DNA of 49,654 nucleotides from an uncultured Bacteroidales bacterium (GTDB taxonomy: Bacteria; Bacteroidota; Bacteroidia; Bacteroidales; UBA932), in assembly GCA_900320795.1 (NCBI GenBank), contig ONTQ01000009.1, positions 1-49,654 of the forward strand, written 5' to 3'. The notes under the pieces are model-generated. The model was not told where the DNA came from, did not search any database, and worked only from the letters and a program-made list of their open reading frames with translations. A program made the translations under genes and the position numbers. Below are positions 49,560 through 49,654 of this stretch, piece by piece (the first letter of the stretch is position 1; every line of letters starts with the position of its first letter).

Positions 49560-49654
49560 TGTGAACCCCAAAAGTTGGACGGTTTAACATTATTTAGGAA
49601 GCCTTCGATTGGAACAGAGCTCGGTATTGCACCGGGCTCTTTCCTTTTAGCCTC
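49560..49654 (-). mobile_element. End of an IS3-family insertion sequence (partial)
   Basis: The end inverted repeat reads TGTGAACCCCAAAAGTTGGA from about 49560, as in IS3-family elements. The minus-strand frame ends in KGKSPVQYRALFQ, the typical OrfB transposase C-terminus, with its stop at 49594-49596. The element continues past the window; this repeat may be why the sequence ends here. Confidence 0.75.
49594..49654 (-). CDS. IS3-family transposase OrfB, C-terminal end only
   Basis: Only the last 19 codons are present, reading RLKGKSPVQYRALFQSKAS and then TAA. The catalytic integrase part lies outside the window. The match to the OrfB C-terminal pattern (KG(M/K)SPVQYR) and the nearby terminal repeat support the call. 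Confidence 0.65.
   Translation of the reverse strand, partial: RLKGKSPVQYRALFQSKAS

Overview
The window looks like a piece of chromosome from a GC-rich, gut-type member of the Bacteroidales (Bacteroidota). Many intergenic regions carry the Bacteroidota promoter pattern, a -7 box TAnnTTTG, sometimes with TTTG 19 bases upstream. No Shine-Dalgarno sites stand out. Several start codons lie only a few bases downstream of a -7 box. The gene content also fits: PIN-PhoH protein, pyruvate phosphate dikinase, TPR-type sensor kinase, LytTR regulator and many lipoprotein glycoside hydrolases. I cannot name the genus from sequence alone.

Layout. 1-5208 (minus): a coupled operon of PrsW-like intramembrane protease, alkaline phosphatase, TPR sensor histidine kinase, and a paralogous sensor whose C-terminal part changes abruptly to AT-rich, unrelated-looking sequence near base 180. 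5249-5548: tRNA-Val with promoter and terminator, then a duplicated GC-rich repeat. 5549-12121 (minus): folC and a giant alpha-2-macroglobulin-like protein. 12186-14626 (plus): an AIR-synthase-like protein and PhoH. 14927-17748: a LytTR membrane regulator divergent from a GT8 glycosyltransferase and an acyltransferase, with repeated boxes in the shared promoter. 17845-26900: ppdK, GH53 galactanase, recO-rdgB, S41 protease, a Gate-domain membrane protein and an outer-membrane barrel. 26955-39361 (plus): a U32 protein, then a tightly coupled run rnr, GH3, GH2 beta-galactosidase, GH29 fucosidase, patatin, short LacI regulator, GH130. 39482-43104: a lower-GC island with a DUF262-HNH endonuclease, an EcoRI-type adenine methyltransferase and a REP-associated tyrosine transposase (RAYT). 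43469-49496 (minus): GH92, GH125, GH92. The window ends inside an IS3-family element.

How they work together. GH2, GH29, GH130, GH92 and GH125 together match stepwise trimming of N-glycans or similar mannose-rich glycans: galactose and fucose removal, alpha-mannosidase steps, and phosphorolysis of a mannosyl core. No SusC/SusD pair is present.

Most unusual signals. (1) A RAYT gene with a matching family of about 50-bp inverted repeats: two right behind it, others at 39425 and 45731, and a half copy that forms the 3' end of the alkaline phosphatase gene. (2) A long rod-like predicted RNA fold with an overlapping intrinsic terminator, downstream of a -7 box and upstream of the methyltransferase, which looks like an attenuator. 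(3) Four 10-bp boxes in the LytTR/GT8 promoter, three of them exactly 20 bp apart. (4) A palindrome at the promoter of the rnr-glycosidase run, whose distal gene encodes a half-length LacI protein.
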